A stretch of DNA of 57,947 nucleotides from Verrucomicrobiota bacterium (GTDB taxonomy: Bacteria; Verrucomicrobiota; Verrucomicrobiia; Chthoniobacterales; UBA10450): the NCBI GenBank assembly GCA_003219005.1, contig QHPG01000101.1:1-57947 (forward strand), read 5' to 3'. Numbering within the stretch: the stretch's first letter is position 1; every line of letters begins with the position of its first letter. Below, piece after piece: positions 32,909 through 42,304 of this stretch. A program made the translations under genes and the position numbers. Below the pieces are notes generated by a model. That model ran no database searches. It saw only the letters and a program-made list of their open reading frames with translations, and was not told the origin of the DNA.

Positions 32909-33394
32909 ATGCAACTTTCATCGCCAGTTCCGCATAAAAGAGCACGCATCGAAATTATTCCATTGATTGACATCATGTTCTTTCTGCTTGCCAGCTTCAT
33001 GATGGTGAGCCTGAGCCAGACGCACATGAAAGGAATCCGGGTCAACTTGCCGGCTGCGCAGGGGCCTCCGCCAACTGGCCAACTAGATTTCGTCACCGTA
33101 AAAGTGCTGGAGGGGAACGCGATATTTTTCAATAACGAGTTCGTCCAAGACGACCAAGTGCTTCCGCGGCTTTTTGAGCTGCACCGAGGGAACCCGGACG
33201 TTAAACTGTCTCTCAGCGCAGCGCCCAAGGCCGTGTACGGTGACGTCGTCGGCGTGCTCGATAAAATTCGGCAGGTTGGAATTACAAAAGTCGGATACCA
33301 GATCAGAGCAGCTTCTGGAGTGGGTGGTGGCTCAGCTGCGCCTCCAGGCGCTCCACCGCCACAGGGAGCGCCGCCACCACCGCCCGGGCCTTAA
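32909..33394 (+). CDS. ExbD/TolR-type protein, second copy with proline-rich tail
   Basis: 161 residues. Same N-terminal helix as the first copy ('IEIIPLIDIMFFLLASFMM' and 'HMKGIRVNLP'), a diverged periplasmic domain, and a C-terminal tail of Gly/Pro/Ala (GGSAAPPGAPPPQGAPPPPP) missing in the first. Possibly forms heteromeric ExbD pairs with copy 1 or serves a second channel. Its stop overlaps the stop of rdgB by 4 nt (tail to tail). Confidence 0.92.
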   Translation: MQLSSPVPHKRARIEIIPLIDIMFFLLASFMMVSLSQTHMKGIRVNLPAAQGPPPTGQLDFVTVKVLEGNAIFFNNEFVQDDQVLPRLFELHRGNPDVKLSLSAAPKAVYGDVVGVLDKIRQVGITKVGYQIRAASGVGGGSAAPPGAPPPQGAPPPPPGP

Positions 33395-33993
33395 TCGGCC
33401 GTCTTAAGAGCTGCAAGTTTGGCGGTAAGCCTTCGAATTGCTTTCGCCCGATGGCTGACCGTGTCCTTCACCTCCGCGGGCAGTTCGGCAAAAGTTTCTT
33501 CAAATCCACGCGGAACAAAAATGGGATCGTAGCCAAATCCGTGTAATCCGCGCGCTCGGTCGACGATTGTTCCCTCGACAATTCCTTCGAACGTCCCGAG
33601 CAGTTTGCCTTGCCGGACCAACGCAATCACGCAGCGAAAGCGCGCCGATCTCTTGGTCTCTTCAGCCTTGATCCGAGCAAGTTCGCTCAGCAACCTGTCG
33701 ATGTTTTGTTTATCGCTCGCATTTTCACCTGCGTAGCGCGCGGAAAAAATTCCGGGCGCGCTACCAAGCGCATCGACTTCCAAACCTGAATCATCGGCAA
33801 CAATAAGCCCCGGCAAATGTCTGGACGCGCCGACTGCTTTCAGCATCGCATTTTCTTCAAATGATTTTCCGGTCTCGCGTATGTCGGGAATTTCAGGATG
33901 CGCGGACAAATCGCTGACCGTGAACGCTGGCCCGAGAATCCGCTGAATCTCGCGCGTTTTGTGTGCATTGCGCGTTGCGACAATCAATTGCAT
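33391..33993 (-). CDS. rdgB: XTP/dITP diphosphatase (RdgB/HAM1)
   Basis: House-cleaning pyrophosphatase that removes non-canonical purine NTPs (dITP, XTP). '[13 protein letters not shown]' at the N-terminus, '[25 protein letters not shown]', '[10 protein letters not shown]' and '[10 protein letters not shown]' are all family hallmarks in 200 residues. Starts 36 nt from the divergent leuS, so both promoters are packed in that short gap or inside the neighbours. Confidence 0.96.
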   Translation of the reverse strand: MQLIVATRNAHKTREIQRILGPAFTVSDLSAHPEIPDIRETGKSFEENAMLKAVGASRHLPGLIVADDSGLEVDALGSAPGIFSARYAGENASDKQNIDRLLSELARIKAEETKRSARFRCVIALVRQGKLLGTFEGIVEGTIVDRARGLHGFGYDPIFVPRGFEETFAELPAEVKDTVSHRAKAIRRLTAKLAALKTAD

Positions 33994-34029
33994 GCTCGAA
34001 TACTGGTTTTTGGAAGTTCGAGATCAAGC

Positions 34030-36615
34030 ATGAGAAGCGAGCGTCGCAAACCGTATCCGTTCGACCAGATCGAACCGAAATGGCAGGCCATCTGGGAAGA
34101 GAGGCAGCTTTTTCATGCGCCCAATCCTGGCGAAAAAGGTTTCGACCTTGGGAAGCCAAAATTTTACATCCTCGACATGTTTCCTTACCCGAGCGGGGCG
34201 GGCTTGCACGTTGGGCATCCCGAAGGTTACACCGCCACGGACATCGTAGCTCGCTACAAACGGATGCGCGGCTTCAACGTGTTGCATCCGATGGGTTGGG
34301 ACGCATTCGGCCTGCCCGCGGAGCAATACGCGATCAAAAGCGGCCAGCATCCCGCCGTCACTACGCGCGAGAACGTGGCGAAATTCAAGAGACAACTAAA
34401 GCGGATCGGTTTTTCTTACGATTGGCAGCGGGAGATCAACACGACCGATCCTCTCTATTATAAGTGGACGCAGTGGATTTTTCTCCAGATTTACAATTCC
34501 TGGTTTGATCCGGAGACAAAGCGGGCCGAGCCGATTTCAACCTATCGCGGGACTGATCCGGACAGCGTTCGGCTCGCATATGTCGCTGATGTCCCGGTGA
34601 ACTGGTGCCCGGAGTTGGGCACAGTCTTAGCCAATGAAGAAGTTGTCGATGGAAAAAGTGAAGTCGGCGGCTTCCCCGTTGTTCGAAGGCCGATGCGGCA
34701 ATGGATGCTGCGCATAACGGTGTATGCAGAGCGATTACTCGATGAACTCGACAAGCTTGATTGGCCTGAAGGAATCAAACTACTCCAACGCAATTGGATT
34801 GGCCGAAGCGAAGGCGCAGAGATCGATTTCAAGATCGACAAAGGCGACCAAGAAATTCGCGTTTTCACCACGCGACCCGACACGCTTTACGGCGGCACGT
34901 TCCTGGTGCTCGCGCCGGAACATTCGCTGGTCGATCTCATCGTTACAGAAGAACAGTGGCCTGCCGTTCGAGAATATCGCGAACGCACCGCGCGCAAGAG
35001 CGAGCTCGAACGTGTCGACCTGTCGAAGGAAAAAACCGGCGTGTTTACCGGCGCGTACGCAATTAATCCCGGGAACAACGAAAAGATTCCAATCTGGATC
35101 GCTGATTACGTTCTGGTTGGGTACGGGACCGGGGCAATCGGTGGCGTGCCTGCGCACGACGAACGCGACCTGGAATTCGCGAAAAAATTCGATCTAACGA
35201 TTGTCGTTGTAGTTCAGCCAACAGGAGATGAGCCGGCAATTGGATTCACCGGTGAAGGCATCGCCGTCAATTCGCCAATCATCAACGGTCTAACGAGCGC
35301 GGAGGCGAAGAAAAAAATCACGGCGTGGCTGGAGGAACGCGGCTTGGGGAAACGCGCGATCAACTACAAACTGCGCGACTGGTTGTTCTCGCGCCAGCGC
35401 TATTGGGGCGAACCGTTCCCAATTATTTGGAAAAATGGAAAGCATCGCTCGTTAGGCGAAAACGAATTGCCAGTTGTGCCGCCGTCCCTTGATGATTACA
35501 AACCTACTGGCACCGGCGAACCACCGCTGGCGAAAGCAAAAGAGTGGGTTCGTTATTCCGACAAAGCATTGCGCGAGACGAACACGATGCCCCAGTGGGC
35601 GGGCTCGTGCTGGTATTACCTGCGATTTTGCGATCCGCACAACGATCGCCGGTTTGTTGGTGAAGAAGCCGAACGCTACTGGAGTGGCATTGGCTTCCAG
35701 CCAATGTCCCATCGGCAAGACGCTAATGCCGCGGCCGGAATCGTCGATTTATACGTCGGCGGAACCGAGCACGCGGTGCTGCACCTGCTCTATGCGCGGT
35801 TCTGGCACAAAGTGTTGTTCGATCTTGGCTACGTCTCCAAGCCGGAACCATTCCAGCGCCTGGTGAACCAGGGAATTATCCTCGGTGAAGATAATCAGAA
35901 AATGTCGAAATCGCGCGGGAACATCGTTAATCCCGACGACGTGATCGATCAGTACGGCGCGGATGCATTTCGTTGCTACGAAATGTTTATGGGGCCGCTC
36001 GAGCAAATGAAACCGTGGAGTATGCGCGGTGTCGAAGGTGTAGCGCGATTCCTCGCCCGCGTCTGGCGCTTGATGATGATCGAGAATCAAGCTGCTGAGT
36101 GGGAATTGTCGCCCGCAGTAAAAGATGTCGATTCTACCAAGGCGCAGCAGAAAATTCTGCACGCCACCATCAAGAAAGTCACCCAAGACATCGAGTCGCT
36201 CTCGTTTAACACCGCCATTTCACAAATGATGATTTTCGTGAACGCGTTCACCAACGTTGACGCGATCCCCTTGTCGGCAATGCGCGCTTTCCTAGGTTTG
36301 CTGAATCCATTTGCGCCGCACACCACCTCCGAACTCTGGGAAAGATTAAATGCAAAATTCAGCGATGCGCGTGGCGGCATCACCGAACAGCGCTGGCCAA
36401 CCTATGACGAGCAGTTGCTTGTCGAGGACGAAACTGAAGTCGTTATCCAGATAAACGGCAAAGTGCGCGATCGAATAAAAATGCCGATTCTTGCAACGCA
36501 GGAAGAGCTTAAGAGTGCCGCGCTATCCAATCCAAAGATCCAAGACCGAATCGCTGGTAAGACAGTGCGCAATGTGATCGTGGTTCCGAAAAAGCTCGTC
36601 AATATCGTGGTATGA
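34030..36615 (+). CDS. leuS: leucyl-tRNA synthetase with an in-frame insert
   Basis: Charges tRNA-Leu. HIGH motif '[13 protein letters not shown]', editing domain with '[15 protein letters not shown]', and 'KMSKSRGN' near residue 624 are present in 861 residues. Between 'ERYW' and '[12 protein letters not shown]', joined by a few residues in other bacterial LeuRS, are about 19 extra residues ([17 protein letters not shown]) encoded by a palindromic repeat. The track ORF begins at 33898, inside the antisense rdgB gene; ATG 34030 is the natural start. Stop overlaps mscL by ATGA. Confidence 0.96.
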   Translation: MRSERRKPYPFDQIEPKWQAIWEERQLFHAPNPGEKGFDLGKPKFYILDMFPYPSGAGLHVGHPEGYTATDIVARYKRMRGFNVLHPMGWDAFGLPAEQYAIKSGQHPAVTTRENVAKFKRQLKRIGFSYDWQREINTTDPLYYKWTQWIFLQIYNSWFDPETKRAEPISTYRGTDPDSVRLAYVADVPVNWCPELGTVLANEEVVDGKSEVGGFPVVRRPMRQWMLRITVYAERLLDELDKLDWPEGIKLLQRNWIGRSEGAEIDFKIDKGDQEIRVFTTRPDTLYGGTFLVLAPEHSLVDLIVTEEQWPAVREYRERTARKSELERVDLSKEKTGVFTGAYAINPGNNEKIPIWIADYVLVGYGTGAIGGVPAHDERDLEFAKKFDLTIVVVVQPTGDEPAIGFTGEGIAVNSPIINGLTSAEAKKKITAWLEERGLGKRAINYKLRDWLFSRQRYWGEPFPIIWKNGKHRSLGENELPVVPPSLDDYKPTGTGEPPLAKAKEWVRYSDKALRETNTMPQWAGSCWYYLRFCDPHNDRRFVGEEAERYWSGIGFQPMSHRQDANAAAGIVDLYVGGTEHAVLHLLYARFWHKVLFDLGYVSKPEPFQRLVNQGIILGEDNQKMSKSRGNIVNPDDVIDQYGADAFRCYEMFMGPLEQMKPWSMRGVEGVARFLARVWRLMMIENQAAEWELSPAVKDVDSTKAQQKILHATIKKVTQDIESLSFNTAISQMMIFVNAFTNVDAIPLSAMRAFLGLLNPFAPHTTSELWERLNAKFSDARGGITEQRWPTYDEQLLVEDETEVVIQINGKVRDRIKMPILATQEELKSAALSNPKIQDRIAGKTVRNVIVVPKKLVNIVV
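35683..35739. repeat. palindromic repeat inserted in-frame in leuS
   Basis: CATTGGCT-TCC-AGCCAATG is a perfect 8-bp hairpin; 19 codons in total are added. Ends in GCCGCGGCC. Flanked on both sides by conserved LeuRS sequence, so it interrupts the catalytic-domain region before the zinc/KMSKS part. Confidence 0.75.
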
Positions 36616-37082
36616 AGAAGATCTGGAACGAGTTCAAGGAATTCGCAGTGAAAGGCAACGCCGTTGACCTTGCTGTTGGCGTAATTGTTGGCGCAGCTTT
36701 CACTGGGATCATCAATTCGCTAGTCAAAGACGTCATCATGCCGCCCATCAGTCTTCTTACGGGTGGACTCGATTTTTCAAACAAGTTTGTCATTCTGCGA
36801 GCGGCTAAAGACGGGTCGATGGCGTTCAACACTCCCGCTGACGCCGCGAAAGCCGGAGCGATTACGTGGAATTACGGCAACTTCATCACCCTGGCGATTA
36901 ACTTTCTCATTGTGGCAGGTGCAGTCTTCCTGCTTGTTCGCGCGATCAATAAATTGAGAGAGCCGGCTGTGGAAAAAGAACCCGACAAGAAAGATTGCCC
37001 GGAGTGCGCGATGAAGATCCCGGTTAAGGCGACGCGTTGTCCATATTGCACCAGCGAGGTATCGGAAGCGGCCGCAGGTTAG
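36612..37082 (+). CDS. mscL: large-conductance mechanosensitive channel with C-terminal zinc ribbon
   Basis: Emergency osmotic release valve of the inner membrane. '[25 protein letters not shown]' opens the first helix and '[20 protein letters not shown]' the second, as in MscL. After the second helix, the usual charged tail is replaced by a zinc-ribbon pattern [18 protein letters not shown] (Cx2C-x10-Cx2C), a feature of some MscL subfamilies. 156 residues. Coupled to leuS through ATGA. Confidence 0.95.
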   Translation: MKKIWNEFKEFAVKGNAVDLAVGVIVGAAFTGIINSLVKDVIMPPISLLTGGLDFSNKFVILRAAKDGSMAFNTPADAAKAGAITWNYGNFITLAINFLIVAGAVFLLVRAINKLREPAVEKEPDKKDCPECAMKIPVKATRCPYCTSEVSEAAAG

Positions 37083-37227
37083 CGTTTGGTGTCCCACGTT
37101 CACGCGGCTCGACGAGGGAAAAACCGGCTAAAGCCGGAACTCCAAGCCCCGAGTGTCCTAGGAAAATTCTTTAATTTATTGCTTGCCCTTGGCCGAGCGG
37201 GCTGCTATTGAGGGCGCGATACTGCAG

Positions 37228-37749
37228 ATGCCTAGATGCCTTAACCTTACGCTTGCAGGAGCTGTAGCTTGCTTAATCGCGGGCTGTGCCACGCAATCGA
37301 AACCGACTGTCACTACCGCACGTCGCATACCAAATGTGCGCACCACCGCTTACACGCACCGCGAGGGAGGAAGCGGATGCGCGAACGCGCTTGGTTGTCG
37401 GCTTTCCGGCCAGCATGTGATGAGTGCTGCGTCCGATTGGTCGCACTTTCCTCTCGGGACCCGATTCCGAATTGCCGATACAAAGGAAGAATATGTCATC
37501 GACGATTACGGGTCTGCGATGATCGGCACCGATACCATCGACCTCTACAAGCCGAGCCGGCTTGAAATGAACCGCTGGGGCGTCCGCCATGTAGACATTG
37601 ACATTTTGGAATGGGGCTCGGAGGAAAAAAGTCTGAAAGTCCTCGCTCCCCGTTGCAAGCATCGTTGCGTGCGGCAAATGGTCGCTGTTCTTGAGAAAAA
37701 GAAGGGCAAAACAGTCGCCCAATCTTCTCCCAACCGCCCTTCACTTTGA
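37228..37749 (+). CDS. 3D-domain (double-psi barrel) lipoprotein
   Basis: 173 residues from ATG 37228. Signal peptide with lipobox 'LIAGC' (lipidated Cys near 19), then a 3D domain: 'VRTTAYTHREGG', 'PLGTRFRI', 'IDDYGSAMIGTDTIDLY' and 'WGVRHVDIDI', containing the conserved aspartates. Related domains bind or cut peptidoglycan (RlpA/MltA-like fold). The C-terminal 35 residues are basic. Likely outer-membrane attached, acting on the cell wall. Confidence 0.82.
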   Translation: MPRCLNLTLAGAVACLIAGCATQSKPTVTTARRIPNVRTTAYTHREGGSGCANALGCRLSGQHVMSAASDWSHFPLGTRFRIADTKEEYVIDDYGSAMIGTDTIDLYKPSRLEMNRWGVRHVDIDILEWGSEEKSLKVLAPRCKHRCVRQMVAVLEKKKGKTVAQSSPNRPSL

Positions 37750-37752
37750 TGT

Positions 37753-37806
37753 TGTAGGGCGCGAGCGCCCGGCGCGCCGGACGGCTTGGCGAACTTGTCC
37801 CTACGA
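37753..37806. repeat. palindromic repeat, TGTAGGGC family
   Basis: TGTAGGGCGCGAGCGCCC at the left and GTCCCTACGA at the right, with GGCGCGCC in the centre. In the 101-nt gap between the 3D-domain gene and galE. Confidence 0.65.
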
Positions 37807-37850
37807 TTCGCCTTTGATTCAAAGCGAATCACGCTGCATTTTCCCCGCCC

Positions 37851-38822
37851 ATGAAAATTTTCCTCACTGGCGGCGCGGGTTACATCGGCAGCGTCTGCAC
37901 GGAACAGCTGCTGAATGAAGGCCACGAAGTCGCGATTTTTGATAATCTGAGCGAAGGCCATCGCGGCGCAGTCGATCCGCGGGCACGATTTATTGAGGGC
38001 GACCTGGCGCACCCCGATCAAATCGAGACCGCCCTTTCCAGTTGTCGCTCCGACGCCGTGATGCATTTCGCCGCAAACGCACTGGTTGGCGAATCAATGC
38101 AGAATCCGTCCAAATATTTCCGGAACAACATTTCCAACGGATTGAACCTGCTCGACGCCATGATCGCAACCGGCGTCCGGCGAATGGTGTTCTCTTCGAC
38201 CTGCGCCATCTTCGGCCCGCCGGATCGTCTGCCAATCGACGAAACCGCTTCGCCGCGCCCGATCAGCCCTTACGGCGAATCAAAACTGGCTTTCGAAAAA
38301 ATTCTACGCTGGTACGACCAGATTTATGGTGTGACGTTTGTTTGCCTGCGCTACTTCAACGCTGCCGGCGCCACCGGGAAGTTCGGCGAAGATCATCGGC
38401 CGGAGACACATTTGATTCCCGCAGTGCTGAAGGTCGCGCTGGGCCAAAAACCGAATGTGGAAATTTACGGCACTGATTATGAGACGCCCGACGGAACATG
38501 TATCCGCGACTACATCCATATTGTCGATCTTGCGCGCGCGCACATTCTGGCGCTTGCCGCAACTGCCAGCGGATTCTACAACCTCGGCACTGGAGGCGGC
38601 TCCAGTGTTCGGGAGGTGATCGCGGCCTGCCGCAAAATCACCGGGCGAAAGATCGACACGATTGAAAGGCCACGCAGGCCCGGCGATCCCGCGCGGCTTA
38701 TCGCCTCTTCGGAAAAAATCAAAAACGAGCTTGGCTGGCGACCGCAATTCCAGTCGCTCGACGCCATTATCGAGAGCGCTTGGAAATGGCATCAGAAGTT
38801 TCCACGCGGCTACGAAGAGTAA
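37851..38822 (+). CDS. galE: UDP-glucose 4-epimerase
   Basis: Interconverts UDP-glucose and UDP-galactose for surface polysaccharides. SDR extended fold: NAD motif 'LTGGAGYIGS', catalytic 'SPYGESKLAFE' (YxxxK), and 'YFNAAGATGKFGEDHRPETHLIP' are characteristic of GalE; 323 residues. A heptosyltransferase lies convergent downstream across a palindromic repeat, in line with a surface-glycan role. Confidence 0.95.
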   Translation: MKIFLTGGAGYIGSVCTEQLLNEGHEVAIFDNLSEGHRGAVDPRARFIEGDLAHPDQIETALSSCRSDAVMHFAANALVGESMQNPSKYFRNNISNGLNLLDAMIATGVRRMVFSSTCAIFGPPDRLPIDETASPRPISPYGESKLAFEKILRWYDQIYGVTFVCLRYFNAAGATGKFGEDHRPETHLIPAVLKVALGQKPNVEIYGTDYETPDGTCIRDYIHIVDLARAHILALAATASGFYNLGTGGGSSVREVIAACRKITGRKIDTIERPRRPGDPARLIASSEKIKNELGWRPQFQSLDAIIESAWKWHQKFPRGYEE

Positions 38823-38874
38823 AACCTCAACGTCGCGGCTGCCCACGAGACATTTCCACAAGCCGATCTCATAT

Positions 38875-38969
38875 TGTCATTCTGAGCGAAGCGAAGAATC
38901 TCAGATCAATTTTGGCTGATCCTCCCAACGGGAACAGGCCAGAGATATTTCGCTTCGCTCAACATGACA
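38875..38969. repeat. palindromic repeat, TGTCATTCTGAGCGAAG family (copy 3)
   Basis: TGTCATTCTGAGCGAAGCG at the left, CGCTTCGCTCAACATGACA at the right. Between convergent galE and the heptosyltransferase gene. Confidence 0.8.
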
Positions 38970-38990
38970 GCGCCATTTATGAGACGAATG

Positions 38991-39953
38991 CTAATAGCTA
39001 CTAAGGAGCGCCAGTAGCGCTGCTTCGACCGGTCGGATTTCCACATCGCTGACGTTCCCGCTTTCCGCGCGAAGAACTTGTACGTTTTGGTTACGCGGCG
39101 CCCACACATCGGGATTTGTTGCACCGAAGAGCAACATGCAGTTCGCCCCCGCCGCCGCAGCGAGATGCGAGGTTCCACTGTCGTGTCCCATGAAGATCGA
39201 GCGCTCGAGGACCGCTGCCAACTGAGGCAGCGATAAATTTTTTGCGAAACGGACATCTCGATCTTTCCACTCGCATTCCAATTGCTCGGTCTGTGCTTTG
39301 TCCGCCTCGCCTGAAATGATAACCAAGGAAGGACATCGGCATCCACCTTTGCCTTTGGCGCTTGCTAAACCGCCTTCTCTTGAAAACAACGTGATCCAAT
39401 TTTCCAGCGGCCAGTTTTTTTTCTTGCTGCCGCTTCCTGGATGAATCGTGATAATCGGCTGCTGTAAAGGCCGGAGAAAATCGCTCGCGAACTGTCGATC
39501 TTCTATTAAGGGGAAAACTTTTTCGCTAAGATCGACAACTCTGATACCCAAGTCTTCGACCGGTCGCGCGAGCTGGCGGGCGGCGTGGTCAGCTTTTTCG
39601 ACGATCTTGGACGGTCCACAAAGCAGATTTTCAACGCAACAACCGCGCAGGTTGTTTTCAAAGATTCGATCTGGATCGTACAGATAGCTGATGATCAAAT
39701 CGAAACTCGCGAAGTAATTTACCAACTCTGGTGGCAGTTCCGAGTTCCTCGCGAAAAATCTGGAGAGCGGCCCATATTCGATCGAGCGTACCGCCTGCGC
39801 GTAAAACCGATTTTCCGCAAGCACCGCAATATGCTTGTAACCAAGAATCTCAATATGCGCACGCGGACAGGCGTCCCGCAGCGCCTTGAGCGCCGGCAGA
39901 GTGAGAATGAAATCGCCGATCGCGCCGCCGCGGATCACCAGTATGCGGTTCAT
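38991..39953 (-). CDS. glycosyltransferase family 9 (heptosyltransferase-like)
   Basis: GT9 transferase of lipopolysaccharide core heptose type. 'VIRGGAIGDFILTLPALKALRDA' at the N-terminus and 'IFMGHDSGTSHLAAAAGANCMLLFG' near the C-terminus are the family signatures (ADP-heptose binding). The phosphate-binding segment 'TIHPGSGSKKKNWP' is also conserved. 320 residues. Substrate could be a heptose or another sugar; LPS core assembly is likely in this Gram-negative organism. Confidence 0.9.
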   Translation of the reverse strand: MNRILVIRGGAIGDFILTLPALKALRDACPRAHIEILGYKHIAVLAENRFYAQAVRSIEYGPLSRFFARNSELPPELVNYFASFDLIISYLYDPDRIFENNLRGCCVENLLCGPSKIVEKADHAARQLARPVEDLGIRVVDLSEKVFPLIEDRQFASDFLRPLQQPIITIHPGSGSKKKNWPLENWITLFSREGGLASAKGKGGCRCPSLVIISGEADKAQTEQLECEWKDRDVRFAKNLSLPQLAAVLERSIFMGHDSGTSHLAAAAGANCMLLFGATNPDVWAPRNQNVQVLRAESGNVSDVEIRPVEAALLALLSSY

Positions 39954-39960
39954 CTTCTAC

Positions 39961-40036
39961 TGTAGCCACGGCCCTGCGGGCCGTCCCAGAATACATCCAC
40001 GGGGTCGGCGTCACCGGCCACAGGCCGGTGGCTACA
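39961..40036. repeat. palindromic repeat, TGTAGCCAC family
   Basis: Perfect terminal TGTAGCCAC/GTGGCTACA (9 nt), with two internal perfect hairpins, ACGGCCC-TGC-GGGCCGT and CACCGGCC-ACA-GGCCGGTG. Between two minus-strand genes. Confidence 0.85.
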
Positions 40037-40048
40037 GCGAAACGCCCG

Positions 40049-40597
40049 TTAATACTGCGTAAAGGCGAAGGTGAGAATCACGCAGCCGTAAATGAGCGCG
40101 GCAGCATGCAAACAGCGCCAGCGAAAGACTGTTCGCGCGCTCCAGTTAATTTGATCGCGAAGCACGTACGGGATCGCGACCCAAAACAGTCCGGCAATGA
40201 TCAGCAGATAAGCGAATACAGTTACAAGTAATCGGCTGCGTTCGTAGCGCAGAAACGCCGCATCGAGCAAGGGTTCGGCAGCCAGCAGGCAAAGAATTCC
40301 AAGAGCGCGCACCGCGAGGAATTCATCGACGAAACGCAGGGCGAGCCCGTAACCAATTGGCAACGCAATGAGGAGTGGGCGGCGGAAGGCGGAGAACTCG
40401 CCCATCTGGATCGTCGCAAGCAGCCAGAACGTCCACACGAGACAAATGGTAAGCAGAACAACTCCCGCAACGCGAGAGCGCGGGAAGCGTTGCATGACAC
40501 TGGCGAAGTGCGGTTTTAGCAATCCGAGCAAACCGATTAAAACAAGAAATGCTCCCGCGATGATTCCGGCGGTGTGCAGAGAGAGATGGTAAATCAT
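40049..40597 (-). CDS. hypothetical integral membrane protein
   Basis: 182 residues with about five or six hydrophobic helices (for example GIIAGAFLVLIGLLGLL and VAGVVLLTICLVWTFWLL) and few charged loops. No family that I can name; no catalytic motif visible. Lies between a repeat and miaB, all on minus. Confidence 0.65.
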   Translation of the reverse strand: MIYHLSLHTAGIIAGAFLVLIGLLGLLKPHFASVMQRFPRSRVAGVVLLTICLVWTFWLLATIQMGEFSAFRRPLLIALPIGYGLALRFVDEFLAVRALGILCLLAAEPLLDAAFLRYERSRLLVTVFAYLLIIAGLFWVAIPYVLRDQINWSARTVFRWRCLHAAALIYGCVILTFAFTQY

Positions 40598-40674
40598 GCG
40601 TCGAATTTCACTGATGGCGTGTGAGTTTGGACAGGGTAGCGCAAGTTTTCAACGTGCGATTGAGCCGGTGCAAC

Positions 40675-42183
40675 TTAAAAAGTTGCCAGGCTAGCGCATG
40701 CCTCCGGCTTACAGTCGAACTTAGGCAAGCAAGAGGCTCGCTTTACTCTGACCGGCGTACCGCACAAGCTGAATCCATTCGCTTGCTCGACTCGCACATC
40801 CACAAGTTCTCCTATGAGCTCCTCGCCGCCTTCACCTGTCCGCCGTAGCCTTGGCGAAGGCGGAAATACTACGATTTTGTTGGTGCGTGTGCGGCCCATT
40901 AGGCGCGCCGGATTTGTTTTGCTCGGTCCTTCGCAAAGAACCTCTACGTGGCGTCCGACCAGGCGTTCGAGCTTCCGGCGGTTTGATTCGTTGACGATTT
41001 GGAGCAAATCCTGATTGCGCGCTTCCTTGGTGCGTTCGTCGATTTGATCGGGCATCTGCGCGGCCGGTGTACCGCGCCGCGGCGAATAGCGAAAGACAAA
41101 TGCGTTATCAAACTGGATTTGCTCGACCAGATCGCGTGTCTGTTTGTAATCTCCTTCTATCTCCCCGGGGAATCCCACAATGATGTCGGTTGTGATTGCG
41201 ATACCGTCGCGCGCCTGCCGGATCCGTCGGACAAGATCGACATATTTTTCCGCGGTATAGGCGCGGTGCATCGCCTTGAGAATTTTGTTGGAGCCAGATT
41301 GCAGCGGCAGATGAACGTGCTCCGCCAGCTTCGGCAAACGCGCGATCGCGTCGATTAAGTCGTCGCGAAAACCGATCGGATGCGGCGAAGTGAACCGTAG
41401 CCGCTCCAGTCCGTCTATCTCGTGGATACCTTCCAACAACTGCACGAACGGAGATTTGTTGTCGATCTTCGGGAACTCGTGGCGACCGTAGAGATTCACG
41501 ATTTGTCCGAGTAGCGTGATTTCTTTCACGCCGCGCGAAACGAGGTCGCGCGCTTCGCTCACGATCTCGTCAATGAATCGGCTGCGTTGCGTCCCGCGCG
41601 TCTGCGGCACGATGCAAAATGTGCAGTGCATGTTGCAACCCTGCATGATTGAGACAAACGCCGTTGCCTGCTTCGGTGCGAGTTGCTGATCGCAAATCGT
41701 CGATTGCGAGCCCGCTTCCTCCGCGACGTCAACGATCGAGAAACGCAGATCATCCATGCGGCTTTGAATTCGGTGTTGGGCGTTGGGCGTTGGACGTTCG
41801 GCGTTCTTAGAAATCGGGTTGTTCTTCAGAGCCACCAATTCCTCCACGTACTCTGCCACCCGGTGAAATTTCTGCGTTCCCACGACAAGATCGACATGCG
41901 GCAACCCTTTCAGCAGTTCGCCACCACGTGCCTGGGCCATGCAGCCGAGGAATCCGAACACCACGTGCGGCCGTTCTTTCGCCATGCGACCGAGCATTCC
42001 CATTTTCCCCAGCGCCTTTTGGTCGGCCATGTCACGCACACTGCAGGTGTTCAGGAGCACGACGTCGGCTTTAGCTTCGTGCGTGACGCGTTCGTAACCG
42101 CGCGCGATCAACGAATGCGCGACCTGTTCCGAGTCGCGCTCGTTCATCTGGCAGCCATAGGTCTTGATGAAAAATTTCGGCAT
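40675..42183 (-). CDS. miaB: tRNA-2-methylthio-N6-dimethylallyladenosine synthase with two in-frame inserts
   Basis: Radical-SAM methylthiotransferase that adds the 2-methylthio group to i6A37 of tRNAs. N-terminal UPF0004 domain with 'KTYGCQMNERDSE' (first Cys ligands), radical-SAM 'GCNMHCTFCIVPQTRG', and C-terminal TRAM domain. Two segments are non-conserved and repeat-encoded: residues about 127-140 (NAERPTPNAQH) in the linker, and about 441-453 (PPSPRLRRTGEGG) in the TRAM domain. The C-terminal 20 residues (after 'VRVKRA') are also atypical. ATG 42183 selected; the track begins 14 codons earlier. Confidence 0.93.
   Translation of the reverse strand: MPKFFIKTYGCQMNERDSEQVAHSLIARGYERVTHEAKADVVLLNTCSVRDMADQKALGKMGMLGRMAKERPHVVFGFLGCMAQARGGELLKGLPHVDLVVGTQKFHRVAEYVEELVALKNNPISKNAERPTPNAQHRIQSRMDDLRFSIVDVAEEAGSQSTICDQQLAPKQATAFVSIMQGCNMHCTFCIVPQTRGTQRSRFIDEIVSEARDLVSRGVKEITLLGQIVNLYGRHEFPKIDNKSPFVQLLEGIHEIDGLERLRFTSPHPIGFRDDLIDAIARLPKLAEHVHLPLQSGSNKILKAMHRAYTAEKYVDLVRRIRQARDGIAITTDIIVGFPGEIEGDYKQTRDLVEQIQFDNAFVFRYSPRRGTPAAQMPDQIDERTKEARNQDLLQIVNESNRRKLERLVGRHVEVLCEGPSKTNPARLMGRTRTNKIVVFPPSPRLRRTGEGGEELIGELVDVRVEQANGFSLCGTPVRVKRASCLPKFDCKPEACASLATF
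40826..40863. repeat. palindromic repeat in the miaB TRAM region (CCGTAGCCT family, copy 2)
   Basis: CCGCCTTC and GAAGGCGG at the ends with a CCGTAGCCTTGGCG core. The miaB frame is kept through it. Other copies 2998-3022 and 55048-55077. Confidence 0.75.
41771..41805. repeat. GTTGGGCGTTGGACGTT tandem repeat in the miaB linker
   Basis: Degenerate GGCGTTGG units. The 17-mer at 41782-41798 is identical to 49093-49109 (intergenic), and the 16-mer at 41790-41805 to 49080-49095. Confidence 0.75.
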
Positions 42184-42304
42184 GGACGAGCGGAAACAAT
42201 ACACCGGGCAGCTTGTCTTTGGCAAAGCGCGTTAATGCCGCGAAGCGCTCCCCGGATTATCCGCTTTTCATGGCGTCGATGTTTGCGATTTAATCAGCAA
42301 GCGA

